Origin: Paenarthrobacter aurescens
Lineage (GTDB): Bacteria; Actinomycetota; Actinomycetes; Actinomycetales; Micrococcaceae
Direction: 5' to 3'
Length of the DNA: 64,000 nt
Assembly: GCF_025421775.1 (NCBI RefSeq)
Contig: NZ_JAOEFX010000001.1
Location: forward strand, 186,001 to 250,000
Shown piece after piece: positions 28,705 to 38,119 of this stretch. The stretch's first letter is position 1. Every line of letters starts with the position of its first letter. The notes below the pieces were generated by a model, which had not been told where the DNA came from, searched no databases, and was given only the letters and a program-made list of their open reading frames with translations. A program made the position numbers and the translations under genes.

Positions 28705-29726
28705 TTGTCCCCTTCCTGCCGTTCCTCCGGCAAGTCGCTGTTCATGAACCCGTTGATCCATCGGGCCAGCCGTGCGTAGGCATCCTTCCGTACCGCCGGT
28801 GCCGAAAGGAAGACGTCGTGAAGCCCCCCGTCGATGCGTTCCAAGGTCACGGTCCGGCCCAACGCCATGGCCCGCAACGCGATGACACCTACGTCAAGCA
28901 CAGCATCCGATCGTCGCATGGACTCCTGCCACACCATGCCATTGGCACTTGCAGATGAGGTGAGCACCAGGACCGGTATTTCCAGCTTCAACCCCCGTGC
29001 CACCTGCGAATGGCCTGCGAATACGGCGCTTAGCCAGCCTGCCCGGACCGGAAACGCCAGAGGGGGCCGGTAGTTCTCGTCCAGCAGCCATTCCCCTTCT
29101 GCGGAACTGCTGATGCTACGGAAATAGAATCCACGCTCCGGCAACCTCAGCACAGTCTCCGGTCGAAGCTTTGCGAGGGGGGCCACCATGGCTTGGGCAG
29201 CTCTCCGGACCAGTGAATTGCCGTGCATTTCGAGCCAAGGGCTGTTGAGGACAAGGTACTGGATCACTCCTGGATGATGACTCGCCCATAGCGCCGCAAC
29301 CAGTCCTCCGGTGGAATGCCCCATCAGTGTCAGGCTTCCCGTGGGGGACCCGGCCCGATCTTGCTGGATGAGCTCTATGGCCCGGTCAATTTCGGCGTCG
29401 TAGTCTGTCAGCTTGGCTACATAACCCCCGGGCGTGTCTGGCTGCAGGTTCCTGCCGTGGTTGTGCATGTCAAGGGCGTAGAAGTCGTATCCTTGCCTCG
29501 CCCAGAACGTGGCCAGTTCAGTGTTGAAGAAGTAGTCGCTCCACCCGTGAAGAAAAAGTACTGCGCCGTGCTGCTTGCGTGTGGCACGCCCGTCATCGGC
29601 GGGTTGGTTTTCTTGTTCCGAGCGGTGTCGAATCAGGGTGGCGTGGCGGATCACACCGTCTGTCCCTGTGGCGTCAAGGCCACAGGATTGGAAGTCTTCT
29701 CCCAGGATGTCAGCCGACCATTCCAT
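28701..29726 (-). CDS. Alpha/beta hydrolase, serine aminopeptidase S33/lipase-like, copy 2
   Basis: A 341-aa paralog of the downstream gene. It has AVLFLHGWSDYFFNTELATFW near residue 55, the nucleophile motif LMGHSTGGL near 135 and the same C-terminal GGLHDVFLS histidine block. ATG 29726 has no ribosome binding site, but TAAGCT lies six bases upstream, so a leaderless message is likely and this is the first gene of the pair. The stop overlaps the next ATG by 4 bases. The FAD dehydrogenase gene upstream ends 10 bases before this start. The substrate is unknown. Confidence 0.88.
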   Translation of the reverse strand: MEWSADILGEDFQSCGLDATGTDGVIRHATLIRHRSEQENQPADDGRATRKQHGAVLFLHGWSDYFFNTELATFWARQGYDFYALDMHNHGRNLQPDTPGGYVAKLTDYDAEIDRAIELIQQDRAGSPTGSLTLMGHSTGGLVAALWASHHPGVIQYLVLNSPWLEMHGNSLVRRAAQAMVAPLAKLRPETVLRLPERGFYFRSISSSAEGEWLLDENYRPPLAFPVRAGWLSAVFAGHSQVARGLKLEIPVLVLTSSASANGMVWQESMRRSDAVLDVGVIALRAMALGRTVTLERIDGGLHDVFLSAPAVRKDAYARLARWINGFMNSDLPEERQEGDK

Positions 29727-29738
29727 GGCTTCAGCTTA
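29727..29738 (-). promoter_or_regulatory. -10 element for leaderless hydrolase operon
   Basis: Minus-strand TAAGCT (29738-29733), six bases, then ATG 29726. It overlaps the end of the FAD dehydrogenase gene. Confidence 0.5.
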
Positions 29739-31418
29739 GACAGTGGCAGCGGCGTCCCGGCCCGCTGCCCTGCCGGTGAAGAGGCACCCGCCCAGGAATG
29801 TCCCCTCCAATGCCCGGTATCCGTGGATGCCGCCTCCACCAAATCCGGCTGCTTCGCCGGCGCCGTAGAGCCCGGGGATGGCTGTTCCTTCGTTGTCCAG
29901 GACCCTGGAGCGCAGATCCGTCTTAAGGCCTCCCAGACTTTTTCGCGTCAGCACGGAGAGCCGGATGGCAATCAGCGGTCCGTGGGCTGGATCGGTCAAG
30001 CGGTGTGGGGGAGCTACCCGCATCAGCTTGTCCGTAGCGAATCTACGGGCAGCCCTGATCGCCGCAAGCTGCGGGTCCTTGCCCAGGCCGCTGGCCACCT
30101 GGCGGTCCCGTGCCCTCACGAGTGAGTCAAGTGCGGCGGCGTCAATCAGGGAGTTGCCTGCGAGTTGGTTCATCCGGGACGCGAGTTCCGACGGCGAGGA
30201 CGCCTGGAGAAAATCGGGACCCCGGTCCAGGAAACGCTGGATAGGGGTATCGCTTCCGGGGCGCAAGCGTGAGGCAAGAAGCCGGACATCCTTATCCGTG
30301 AGATCGGGGTTCTGTTCGGATCCGGAGAGAGCGAGCTCCTTGAGCGCTATGGTGCGGTTGAGGACAAACCACGAATAGCCATGTCCTGTTCCGGCAATGT
30401 GGCGTAGTGCTCCCAGCGAGTCAAAGCCGGGGAACAGGGGCGCGGGCAACTGTCGGCCTTCGGCATCGAGCCATAGGGAAGATGGGCCCGGCAGGATGCG
30501 GATGCCGTGGTTCGGCCACACAGGATCGTAGTTGTGGATGCCTTCGGGATAGTGCCACATGCGGTCGTCGTTGACCAAGGCAGCTCCAGCGCTTTCCACG
30601 ACAGGTAGAAATTCGCCGTCAACGGAAGCTGGAACGCCGGAAAGCATGTGGTCGGGTGCGTTGCTGCCGGGCCATTGGCGGCGGACGGACGAGTGATTGC
30701 CGCCGATGCCGCCGGTCGTCACCACAACAGCGCCTGCTGTGGCTTCGAAACCGCCGACGGCGACACGCGCGGAAGCCTGGCCCCGCACTGCCGTCGACGG
30801 TTCAAGAACCTCACCCGACACGCCTGCGATCCTGCCCGCCGTCGTCGTCAGTGATTGGGCCCGGTGCCTGAAGTGCAGGCTGACCCTGCCGGCGCCCACG
30901 CCTTCCAATACTTTGGCGAGGAAGGGCTTCACCAGCGCTGGTCCCGTTCCCCAGGTGACGTGGAATCGTGGCACGGTGTTGCCGTGCCCTTGAGGTCCAT
31001 AGCCGCCGCGTTCAGCCCATTGCACCAACGGGAAGACGCCAACTCCGAGGCTCTTCAGCCACGCGCGTTTCTCGCCGGCGGCGAAGTCGACGTAGGCCTC
31101 TGCCCATTCCAAGGCAGCCCGGTCATCCGGTCGGTCGAAGGCGGCCGAGGCCATCCAGTCGGACAGGGCAAGATCAACGCTGTCTTTCACACCGAGGCGC
31201 CGTTGCTCCGGTGTGTTGACCATGAAAAGACCGCCAAATGACCAATGCGCCTGTCCACCCACGGAGGCCCCAGGCTCCTGATCCAGAACGGCCACCGTCC
31301 TCCCCGCGGCATAGGCAGTGGCGGCGGCAACCAGCCCGGACAACCCTGCTCCGACCACCACCACGTCGGCAGTGATCCTGTAGCTTCCATGATTTGCGTC
31401 ACTATTTTCCCCGGGCAT
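29736..31418 (-). CDS. FAD-binding dehydrogenase, KsdD/fumarate-reductase-like
   Basis: A 560-aa flavoprotein of the FAD-binding-2 family, which includes 3-ketosteroid delta-1-dehydrogenases and fumarate-reductase-like enzymes. The N-terminal Rossmann motif VVVVGAGLSGLVAAATA lies near residue 20. The substrate-side block SVGGQAHWSFGGLF is typical of the KsdD-like FAD-binding dehydrogenase subgroup. The C-terminal FAD motif GLYGAGEAAGFGGGGIHGYRALEG lies near 520. TAGCAT six bases before ATG 31418 points to a leaderless message. It is divergent from pyrD. The true substrate is unknown; no steroid-degradation genes are nearby. Confidence 0.86.
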   Translation of the reverse strand: MPGENSDANHGSYRITADVVVVGAGLSGLVAAATAYAAGRTVAVLDQEPGASVGGQAHWSFGGLFMVNTPEQRRLGVKDSVDLALSDWMASAAFDRPDDRAALEWAEAYVDFAAGEKRAWLKSLGVGVFPLVQWAERGGYGPQGHGNTVPRFHVTWGTGPALVKPFLAKVLEGVGAGRVSLHFRHRAQSLTTTAGRIAGVSGEVLEPSTAVRGQASARVAVGGFEATAGAVVVTTGGIGGNHSSVRRQWPGSNAPDHMLSGVPASVDGEFLPVVESAGAALVNDDRMWHYPEGIHNYDPVWPNHGIRILPGPSSLWLDAEGRQLPAPLFPGFDSLGALRHIAGTGHGYSWFVLNRTIALKELALSGSEQNPDLTDKDVRLLASRLRPGSDTPIQRFLDRGPDFLQASSPSELASRMNQLAGNSLIDAAALDSLVRARDRQVASGLGKDPQLAAIRAARRFATDKLMRVAPPHRLTDPAHGPLIAIRLSVLTRKSLGGLKTDLRSRVLDNEGTAIPGLYGAGEAAGFGGGGIHGYRALEGTFLGGCLFTGRAAGRDAAATV

Positions 31419-31430
31419 GCGTACATGCTA
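31419..31430 (-). promoter_or_regulatory. -10 element for leaderless FAD dehydrogenase gene
   Basis: Minus-strand TAGCAT (31430-31425), six bases, then ATG 31418. Confidence 0.5.
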
Positions 31431-31486
31431 GCGGCATCCGTGGTCACGGGTTTGGTGTGTTGTCCGTAAACCGGAAAACTAGGATC

Positions 31487-32566
31487 ATGCGTGTTTACCC
31501 CACATTCTTCAAGCTGGCCTTCTCCTGGATGGACGCTGAGAAGGCACATAAGATCGGCTTCCAGGGAATCAGGGCGGCCCACCGTTCGGGCGCCGGGAGG
31601 ATCCTTGCCCGCCTGACAGCTCCTGACGCCTCGCTTCGCACTGAGGCGCTGGGCTTGACGTTTCCGTCACCTTTTGGCCTGGCGGCAGGTTTCGACAAGG
31701 AAGGCCACGGCATCGAGGCCTTGACTGAGCTTGGTTTCGGCCATGTGGAAGTGGGGACCATCACGGGCCAGGCGCAGCCAGGCAATGAGAAGCCCAGGTT
31801 GTTCCGCTTGATCGAGGACCGCGCGGTCATCAATCGGATGGGATTCAATAACGACGGCGCTTCAGCGGTCGCGCCGAGGCTTAAGTCTGCCCGGGCCGCC
31901 CTGCAAAAAGTACACCCAGACGTCCGGCCAATCATCGGTGTGAACATCGGCAAGACCAAAGTGGTGGAGCTTGACGAAGCCACGGACGATTACCTGGTCA
32001 GCGCACGCAGCCTGGCCCCTGCAGCTGATTACCTGGTGGTAAACGTCAGCTCTCCCAACACGCCAGGGCTTCGCTTGCTGCAGAACGTGGAAACACTTCG
32101 TCCACTGTTGCGGGCAGTAGGCGACGCCGCTGATGAGGCCGCTGGCAGGCACGTTCCCCTGCTGGTCAAGATTGCACCGGACTTGACCAACGAGGACATC
32201 GACGACGTCGCGCGACTCGCTCTGGACCTTAAACTTGATGGCATCATTGCCACCAACACCACGATTTCCCGTGATGGACTCGTCTCCGACGCTGCGAAGG
32301 TCGAATCGCTGGGCGCAGGTGGGTTGTCAGGGGCGCCCCTGAAGCAACGCTCCCTGGAGGTACTGCGGAGACTGAAGGCGGCTGTCGGTGACGAGCTGGT
32401 GCTCGTTGCTGTCGGTGGCGTCGAGGCTGCATCAGATGTCCAGGACCGTTTGGATGCCGGCGCAACACTGGTGCAGGGATACACGGCATTTCTCTATGAG
32501 GGGCCGTTCTGGGCATCCCGCATCAACAAGGGTCTTGTAAGGCTCCGCAAGAAGGCTGGGCGCTAG
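31487..32566 (+). CDS. pyrD: Dihydroorotate dehydrogenase (quinone), class 2
   Basis: Oxidises dihydroorotate to orotate in pyrimidine synthesis, passing electrons to the quinone pool. The 359-aa protein has the class-2 membrane-associating N-terminus (YPTFFKLAFSWMDAEKAHK), then LTFPSPFGLAAGFDKEGHG. NRMGFNNDG follows, then the catalytic-Ser region VNVSSPNTPGLR and the FMN-binding GGVEAASDV and GYTAFLYEGP. ATG 31487 follows AGGA closely; the longer upstream frame has no support. It is divergent from the FAD dehydrogenase gene and ends at a strong terminator. Confidence 0.95.
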   Translation: MRVYPTFFKLAFSWMDAEKAHKIGFQGIRAAHRSGAGRILARLTAPDASLRTEALGLTFPSPFGLAAGFDKEGHGIEALTELGFGHVEVGTITGQAQPGNEKPRLFRLIEDRAVINRMGFNNDGASAVAPRLKSARAALQKVHPDVRPIIGVNIGKTKVVELDEATDDYLVSARSLAPAADYLVVNVSSPNTPGLRLLQNVETLRPLLRAVGDAADEAAGRHVPLLVKIAPDLTNEDIDDVARLALDLKLDGIIATNTTISRDGLVSDAAKVESLGAGGLSGAPLKQRSLEVLRRLKAAVGDELVLVAVGGVEAASDVQDRLDAGATLVQGYTAFLYEGPFWASRINKGLVRLRKKAGR

Positions 32567-32580
32567 TCGCTCAATGACGA

Positions 32581-32613
32581 AGAAAACCCCGGACCAGTGG
32601 TCCGGGGTTTTCT
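32581..32613. terminator. Bidirectional terminator between pyrD and DUF3043 gene
   Basis: AGAAAACCCCGGACC, a 3-nt loop and its exact complement, with T-run ends on both strands. Confidence 0.93.
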
Positions 32614-32634
32614 TGTATTTGAAGGTTTGGGCGC

Positions 32635-33228
32635 CTACGCCGGGTACTGCCCGCGCTTGACCTGCGGCTTGGGGAGGCGGAGCTTGCGGAACTGGAGGGC
32701 GCGCATGCAGCCGTACCAGACAGAACCGCGTTCCACCTCTCCGAACTTTTCCGTGAGGCGCTTTCGAAGCTTGCGGGACAGGATGAAGACGTCCACGAAG
32801 ACGGCCAGGAACATGATCCAGAATCCCACCAGCACGTAGCTGATACCGGCGCTCGTGGGCGGAATGATCAGGGAGATCACTACGAACAGCAAGGCGCCGA
32901 ACATGAGGTATTCACCGAGGCTGAAGCGGGCGTCGACATAGTCCCGCGTGTACCGCTTCTGGGGGCCCTTGTCACGGAGGGGGAGGAATTTCTCATCTCC
33001 CGTATCCAGTGCCTGCCGCATTTTCTGCCGCTGGTCCTGGATAGCCACTCTTTCGGCTGCCTTGGATGCTTTACGGTCGTTGGGAACCAAGGGGCGCTTG
33101 CGGGCTGCTTCCTGGTCCTTCCGCTTGGGCGTAGGGGCGCCCTTGCCGGCACCCGGCTCCGGGGCGGTGGCGTAGGCCTGGTCTACTACTGATTGAGCGC
33201 TGGGCTCTTCCTTTTTGCGTCCGAACAC
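32635..33228 (-). CDS. DUF3043 membrane protein
   Basis: A 197-aa protein matching the actinobacterial DUF3043 family. A basic N-terminal half (VFGRKKEEP; PKRKDQEAARKRPLVPNDRKAS) is followed by the YTRDYVDARFSLGEYLMFG block near residue 112. Two membrane helices lie at about 124-143 and 148-168, and a basic C-terminal tail ends PQVKRGQYPA. GTG 33228 is chosen because TATTCT lies six bases upstream, giving a leaderless start; the upstream extension is unsupported. It is divergent from the M20 peptidase gene. The function is unknown. Confidence 0.82.
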   Translation of the reverse strand: MFGRKKEEPSAQSVVDQAYATAPEPGAGKGAPTPKRKDQEAARKRPLVPNDRKASKAAERVAIQDQRQKMRQALDTGDEKFLPLRDKGPQKRYTRDYVDARFSLGEYLMFGALLFVVISLIIPPTSAGISYVLVGFWIMFLAVFVDVFILSRKLRKRLTEKFGEVERGSVWYGCMRALQFRKLRLPKPQVKRGQYPA

Positions 33229-33240
33229 CCATACAGAATA
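33229..33240 (-). promoter_or_regulatory. -10 element for leaderless DUF3043 gene
   Basis: Minus-strand TATTCT (33240-33235), six bases, then GTG 33228. Confidence 0.5.
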
Positions 33241-33332
33241 CCCCTCACGAAGGTGGCGCACGTTACGTGTCCGGTTGCCTGGGCCCGATCGGGCCCAGGC
33301 CGTGCCTGCCCTGGCCCGGGAATCCCCGGCGG

Positions 33333-33344
33333 TAAAGTATGGCC
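33333..33344 (+). promoter_or_regulatory. -10 element for leaderless M20 dipeptidase gene
   Basis: TAAAGT at 33333-33338, six bases, then ATG 33345. This forms a divergent pair with the DUF3043 promoter. Confidence 0.5.
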
Positions 33345-34778
33345 ATGACTTCAGCACATGCGGAGATCCCGCAGAACAAGCAACGGCACTCCGGCGAAAC
33401 CCCCGTGGAGGCCCTGACCGAAGCGGTCAATGAATCCTTCGAAAGCACCATGGCCTCCCTTAAGGAACTCGTGTCCGTTCCGGGTATTGCCTGGCCAAGT
33501 TTTGATCCGGGCGAACTTGATCGCAGCGCTGAGGCAGTTGCTTCGTTGGTCAAGGCCGCCGGCATGGAAGAAGTCCGGATTCTGCGGTGCAACAAAGCGG
33601 ACGGTACCCCGGGTGGACCTGCCGTCGTCGCGCGCCGTGCCGCGGCCGACGGCAAGCCAACCATCCTTCTGTACGCGCACCACGATGTTCAGCCGCCGGG
33701 GGACAAGAGCCTCTGGAACTCGGAACCCTTTGTCGCCGAGGAGCGCGGGGGCAGGCTGTACGGCCGCGGCGCAGCGGATGACAAGGCAGGCATTATGGCG
33801 CACCTTGCTGCCTACAGTGCCGCCACCAAGGTTCTTGGTGAGGAGTTCGGCCTCGGCGTGACGTTCTTTTTCGAGGGTGAGGAAGAAGCAGGATCGCCCA
33901 CGTTCCGGACATTCCTCGAAGAGCACCAGGAGCTCTTGCGGTCCGACGTCATTGTGGTGGCAGACTCAAGCAACTGGAAAGTAGGCGTTCCCGCCCTGAC
34001 CACCAGCCTCCGTGGCTTGGTGGACGGTACTTTCGAAGTCCGCGTTCTGGAACACGCAGTCCACTCGGGCATGTTCGGCGGACCGGTACTGGATGCCCCA
34101 ACACTTTTGTCGCGGCTCATTGCGACTCTGCACGACGATGACGGCAACGTGGCGGTTGCCGGCCTGGTAGCCAGGGACGAAGTAGCTGTGGACCTGGCCG
34201 AAGAGGACTACCGCGCCGACGCGTCAGTGCTCGACGGCGTGAAGCTCGCCGGAAGCGGGACAATCGGTTCACGTCTGTGGACCAAGCCGGCCCTGTCCAT
34301 CATTGGGATGGACGTCCCGGCAGTTGACGTCGCCTCCAATACCCTTATTCCGGCTGCCCGCGCCAAGTTCAGCATGCGGTTGGCGCCGGGGCAGGACCCC
34401 GAAGCAGCAATGGAGGCCCTGAAGCAGCATGTTGAGTCACATGCGCCCTTCGGTGCCAAGGTGACCTTTACGCCGGGGGAGAGGGGCAACGCCTTCTCCA
34501 CCTATACGTCCTCCGCTGCCGCGCGGCTTGCCCTCTGGGCGTTGGGGGAGTCATGGGGAGTCCAGCCCGTGGAAATGGGTATCGGTGGTTCCATTCCGTT
34601 CATCGCAGACCTCCTGGAGATGTACCCGGATGTCCAGATCCTGGTGACCGGCGTGGAGGACCCCGATTCCCGCGCGCACAGCGCCAACGAATCTTTGCAC
34701 ATTGAAGACTTCCGGCACGCGGTGTTGGCTGAGGCGCTGATGCTGGCCAGACTCAATGCCGAAGGACTGGCGGGCTAA
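33345..34778 (+). CDS. M20 family dipeptidase
   Basis: A cytoplasmic zinc-dependent dipeptidase/deacylase of the ArgE/DapE/CNDP type. The 477-aa protein has the first metal ligand in LLYAHHDVQPPGD near residue 107 and the bridging Asp in YGRGAADDKAG near 139. The general base lies in FFFEGEEEAGSP near 171, followed by the inserted dimerisation domain. ATG 33345 is preferred over ATG 33339, because TAAAGT lies exactly six bases before it and no ribosome binding site exists. Substrate specificity cannot be read from the sequence. Confidence 0.9.
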   Translation: MTSAHAEIPQNKQRHSGETPVEALTEAVNESFESTMASLKELVSVPGIAWPSFDPGELDRSAEAVASLVKAAGMEEVRILRCNKADGTPGGPAVVARRAAADGKPTILLYAHHDVQPPGDKSLWNSEPFVAEERGGRLYGRGAADDKAGIMAHLAAYSAATKVLGEEFGLGVTFFFEGEEEAGSPTFRTFLEEHQELLRSDVIVVADSSNWKVGVPALTTSLRGLVDGTFEVRVLEHAVHSGMFGGPVLDAPTLLSRLIATLHDDDGNVAVAGLVARDEVAVDLAEEDYRADASVLDGVKLAGSGTIGSRLWTKPALSIIGMDVPAVDVASNTLIPAARAKFSMRLAPGQDPEAAMEALKQHVESHAPFGAKVTFTPGERGNAFSTYTSSAAARLALWALGESWGVQPVEMGIGGSIPFIADLLEMYPDVQILVTGVEDPDSRAHSANESLHIEDFRHAVLAEALMLARLNAEGLAG

Positions 34779-34829
34779 GCTCCAGGGCGCGCCGGGAACA
34801 ACCAAATGCTGTCTGTGGTTACGTCAGGA

Positions 34830-34870
34830 GTTATAGCTAAGCGTCTGCGCGACGTAGCATTAGCTATAAC
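34830..34870. repeat. AT-rich perfect inverted repeat upstream of erpA
   Basis: GTTATAGCTAA (34830-34840) and TTAGCTATAAC (34860-34870) flank 19 bases. Each arm contains the small palindrome TAGCTA, and the two arm centres are 30 bases apart, about three helical turns. TATAAC at the end could be the erpA -10. It is strikingly AT-rich against its surroundings, and a regulator-binding site is likely. No coding sequence is seen in 34779-34941. Confidence 0.6.
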
Positions 34871-34941
34871 CCGTACGTAATTGGGTAAGGGCAGGCAGCG
34901 TTCCGGCGCCGCCGCCAGGAGCTTCATAAGAAGGTAGGCCA

Positions 34942-35331
34942 ATGAGCACTGCAACCAACGAAAACAGCACCGGAGCACAGCTCGTCACCAACGACGAACT
35001 GCCCACGCACGAGGTCGATCTGACCGACGTGGCCGCAGGCAAGGTCCGCAGCCTCCTCGAACAGGAAGGGCGCACCGACCTTCGGCTGCGCGTTGCAGTC
35101 CAGCCTGGAGGCTGCTCCGGTCTGATCTACCAGCTTTATTTCGATGAGCGACTGCTTGACGGAGATGCTGTGCGTGACTACGACGGCGTTGAGGTCGTCG
35201 TAGACAAGATGAGCGTTCCCTACCTCAGCGGCGCCAGCATCGACTTCGAAGACACCATCTCGAAGCAGGGCTTCACCATCGACAACCCGAACGCCGGCGG
35301 GTCTTGCGCCTGCGGCGATTCGTTCCACTGA
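34942..35331 (+). CDS. erpA: Iron-sulfur cluster insertion protein, ErpA/IscA (HesB) family
   Basis: An A-type carrier that delivers Fe-S clusters to apoproteins. The 129-aa protein has the first cluster ligand in QPGGCSGLIYQL near residue 58 and the paired C-terminal cysteines in GGSCACGDSFH. ATG 34942 follows GAAGGTAGG. It is a single gene between the M20 dipeptidase and ctaC, and its upstream region contains an AT-rich inverted repeat. ErpA supports respiratory Fe-S proteins, which fits the nearby Rieske protein gene, but that link is inference. Confidence 0.92.
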   Translation: MSTATNENSTGAQLVTNDELPTHEVDLTDVAAGKVRSLLEQEGRTDLRLRVAVQPGGCSGLIYQLYFDERLLDGDAVRDYDGVEVVVDKMSVPYLSGASIDFEDTISKQGFTIDNPNAGGSCACGDSFH

Positions 35332-35514
35332 TGTGAGCCATCGCCGCATGTCGGCGCCGCTTTGGACGGGTTTTAAACCGTTCGGAGCCACGGCGCTGAC
35401 ATGTGCGCGAAAACCGCGCGATAGCGGTAAGCTCTACATCGGGTAGTAAAACTTTTAGTGTGCCCGGTGAGCCTTCGGCCTGCCGGGAGACAGCAACAAG
35501 AGGAAGGGCCGTCT

Positions 35515-36387
35515 GTGAGTTCGCAGAACCGAACCGGCAGCCGACGCATAAAGATCACATCGATCACTGGCTTGGCACTAGCCGGCGCGTTGGTTTTGAC
35601 CGGATGTTCACCAGAGGTAGAGAAGGGTTGGCTGCCTACAGAGCGCGGCACGACCAACCACACTGACCGGATCATGGACCTCTGGGTCAACTCATGGATC
35701 GCCGCCTTGGCAGTCGGTATTATCACGTGGGGCCTTCTGGTCTGGTGCATCATCGCTTACCGTCGCCGCAAGGGCACCACGGGATTCCCCAAGCAGCTCA
35801 GCTACAACCTGCCGCTCGAGGTCTTCTACTTGACCATCCCGCTGTTCATGGTGCTGGTGTTCTTCTACTTCACCGACCAGGATCAGCGTGCGATCGATGA
35901 CCGCTCGCAGCCTGCCGACGTCGTTGTTGACGTCCGCGGCAAGCAGTGGGCCTGGGACTTCAACTACAAAAAGGGTGAGGTCATCAACGAGGACCTCCAC
36001 GAGGCCGGCGTTCAGGCACACCTGACCGGCAACGAGGTCAACAAGGAACTTCTTCCCACTCTCTACTTGCCCGTTGGCAAGTCAGTGGACCTGGAACTGA
36101 ACTCCCGTGACGTCATTCACTCATTCTGGGTTCCCGCCTTCCTCCAGAAGCGCGACATGATCCCTGGCAAGACGAACTACATCAGGTTCACCCCCACCAA
36201 GGAGGGCACCTTCGACGGTAAGTGTGCCGAACTCTGCGGTGAATACCACTCCGAAATGCTTTTCCGCGTCAAGGTTGTCTCTGAGTCTGAATTCCAGGCA
36301 CACATGGACAAGCTTCGCCAGGAAGGCAACACGGGCCTCCTCGGTGCGGAATACGACCGCAACCCGAACCTGAACGAAACCAAGTAA
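35515..36387 (+). CDS. ctaC: Cytochrome c oxidase subunit II
   Basis: Carries the CuA centre that accepts electrons from the cytochrome bc1/c branch. The 290-aa protein begins with a lipoprotein-type signal ([11 protein letters not shown] near residue 30). Two membrane helices follow at about 60-85 and 105-125, then the cupredoxin domain. The CuA ligands are in [12 protein letters not shown] near 240, and the aromatic WAWDFNY stretch is near 146. GTG 35515 follows AGAGGAAGGG. It heads ctaC-ctaD-ctaF; a CCCGG/CCGGG hairpin lies just upstream of the ribosome binding site. Confidence 0.95.
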   Translation: MSSQNRTGSRRIKITSITGLALAGALVLTGCSPEVEKGWLPTERGTTNHTDRIMDLWVNSWIAALAVGIITWGLLVWCIIAYRRRKGTTGFPKQLSYNLPLEVFYLTIPLFMVLVFFYFTDQDQRAIDDRSQPADVVVDVRGKQWAWDFNYKKGEVINEDLHEAGVQAHLTGNEVNKELLPTLYLPVGKSVDLELNSRDVIHSFWVPAFLQKRDMIPGKTNYIRFTPTKEGTFDGKCAELCGEYHSEMLFRVKVVSESEFQAHMDKLRQEGNTGLLGAEYDRNPNLNETK

Positions 36388-36397
36388 GGGGAGCGAC

Positions 36398-38119
36398 GTG
36401 GCTACGTACACTCAATCCGCGGGGGTCCTAGAAGCTCCCGTAGTTCCTAAATCCAAGGGACGCATCGTCGTCAACTGGATCACCTCCACCGACCACAAGA
36501 CCATCGGGTACATGTACCTGATTGCATCCTTCGTGTTCTTCTGCCTCGGTGGAGTCATGGCGCTGTTGATCCGCGCCGAACTGTTCGAACCCGGAATGCA
36601 GATCCTGCAGACCAAAGAGCAGTACAACCAGATGTTCACGATGCACGGCACCGTGATGCTCCTGATGTTTGCAACTCCTCTCTTTGCCGGCTTCGCCAAC
36701 GTGATCATGCCGCTGCAGATTGGCGCTCCCGACGTCGCCTTCCCGCGTCTGAACGCACTGGCTTTCTGGTTCTTCCTGTTCGGCTCCACCATTGCCGTCT
36801 CCGGCTTCATCACCCCTCAGGGTGCTGCGTCCTTCGGCTGGTTCGCCTACGCTCCCTTGTCGAACACCACGTTCAGTCCCGGCGTCGGTGGTGACCTGTG
36901 GGTGTTTGGCCTTGCGCTCTCGGGCTTCGGAACCATTCTTGGTGCCGTCAACTTCATCACCACCATCATCTGCATGCGTGCCCCCGGCATGACCATGTGG
37001 CGCATGCCGATCTTCACCTGGAACACGCTCGTTACGGCAATCCTGGTCCTGATGGCCTTCCCGCCGCTGGCAGCAGCTCTGTTCGCACTTGGTGCCGACC
37101 GCCGTTTCGGCGCCCACATCTTCGATCCCGAAAACGGCGGCGCGGTCCTGTGGCAGCACCTGTTCTGGTTCTTCGGGCACCCTGAGGTGTACATCATTGC
37201 GCTGCCGTTCTTCGGCATCGTTTCCGAGATCTTCCCCGTCTTCAGCCGCAAGCCGATCTTCGGCTACAAGGGTCTTGTCTACGCAACCATCGCCATCGCC
37301 GCGTTGTCCGTCACAGTGTGGGCGCACCACATGTACGTAACTGGTTCGGTTCTGCTGCCGTTCTTCGCATTCATGACGATGCTGATCGCCGTACCCACTG
37401 GTGTGAAGTTCTTCAACTGGATCGGAACGCTCTGGCAGGGTTCCATCACCTTCGAGACGCCCATGCTGTGGAGCATCGGCTTCCTGGTGACGTTCCTCTT
37501 CGGTGGCCTTACGGGCATCATCCTGGCTTCCCCTCCGCTGGACTTCCACGTCTCGGACTCCTACTTCGTGGTCGCCCACTTCCACTACGTGGTGTTCGGT
37601 ACCGTGGTGTTTGCGATGTTCGCAGGGTTCTACTTCTGGTGGCCCAAGTGGACCGGCAAGATGCTCAACGAGCGGCTCGGCAAGATTCACTTCTGGCTCC
37701 TCTTCCTGGGCTTCCACGGCACATTCCTGATCCAGCACTGGCTGGGTGTTGAAGGTATGCCGCGTCGCTACGCGGACTACATGCCGCAGGACAACTTCAC
37801 GTGGATGAACCAGTTCTCCACCATCTCCTCGTTCGTTCTGGGCGCTTCGCTGCTGCCGTTCTTCTGGAATGTGTACATCACCTGGCGGAGCAACAAGAAG
37901 GTTGAAGTTGATGACCCGTGGGGCTTCGGTGCATCGCTGGAGTGGGCAACTTCCTGCCCGCCGCCGCGCCACAACTTCACCTCCTTGCCCCGCATCCGAT
38001 CCGAGCGCCCGGCGCTGGACCTGCACCACCCGGAGCTGGCCCAGGTTCACACCGCCGAGGCCCCGTCGCCCGCAGCAGCCGTTTTGGGTAACGCCGACCA
38101 AAGGGACGTCAACAAATGA
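36398..38119 (+). CDS. ctaD: Cytochrome c oxidase subunit I
   Basis: The catalytic aa3 subunit with heme a and the heme a3-CuB centre. The 573-aa protein has 12 membrane helices. Heme and copper ligands are visible in [10 protein letters not shown] (residue about 84), the [14 protein letters not shown] block with the crosslinked His-Tyr, WAHHMYVTG (the two CuB His) and [14 protein letters not shown] 36398 follows AGGGGAG and lies 10 bases after ctaC. The stop overlaps ctaF by 4 bases. The long open frame on the opposite strand is a GC-bias shadow. Confidence 0.97.
   Translation: MATYTQSAGVLEAPVVPKSKGRIVVNWITSTDHKTIGYMYLIASFVFFCLGGVMALLIRAELFEPGMQILQTKEQYNQMFTMHGTVMLLMFATPLFAGFANVIMPLQIGAPDVAFPRLNALAFWFFLFGSTIAVSGFITPQGAASFGWFAYAPLSNTTFSPGVGGDLWVFGLALSGFGTILGAVNFITTIICMRAPGMTMWRMPIFTWNTLVTAILVLMAFPPLAAALFALGADRRFGAHIFDPENGGAVLWQHLFWFFGHPEVYIIALPFFGIVSEIFPVFSRKPIFGYKGLVYATIAIAALSVTVWAHHMYVTGSVLLPFFAFMTMLIAVPTGVKFFNWIGTLWQGSITFETPMLWSIGFLVTFLFGGLTGIILASPPLDFHVSDSYFVVAHFHYVVFGTVVFAMFAGFYFWWPKWTGKMLNERLGKIHFWLLFLGFHGTFLIQHWLGVEGMPRRYADYMPQDNFTWMNQFSTISSFVLGASLLPFFWNVYITWRSNKKVEVDDPWGFGASLEWATSCPPPRHNFTSLPRIRSERPALDLHHPELAQVHTAEAPSPAAAVLGNADQRDVNK

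Noticed and set aside
34779-34941. Possible tRNA or riboswitch in the hairpin region before erpA
   Set aside because: The inverted repeat cannot fold into a cloverleaf, has no T-loop sequence, and shows no conserved riboswitch core; an operator is the simpler reading.
36428-38101. 557-aa open frame on the minus strand opposite ctaD
   Set aside because: It mirrors ctaD codons, is full of Glu/Gly/His/Arg, and has no domain resemblance; it is a GC-bias shadow.
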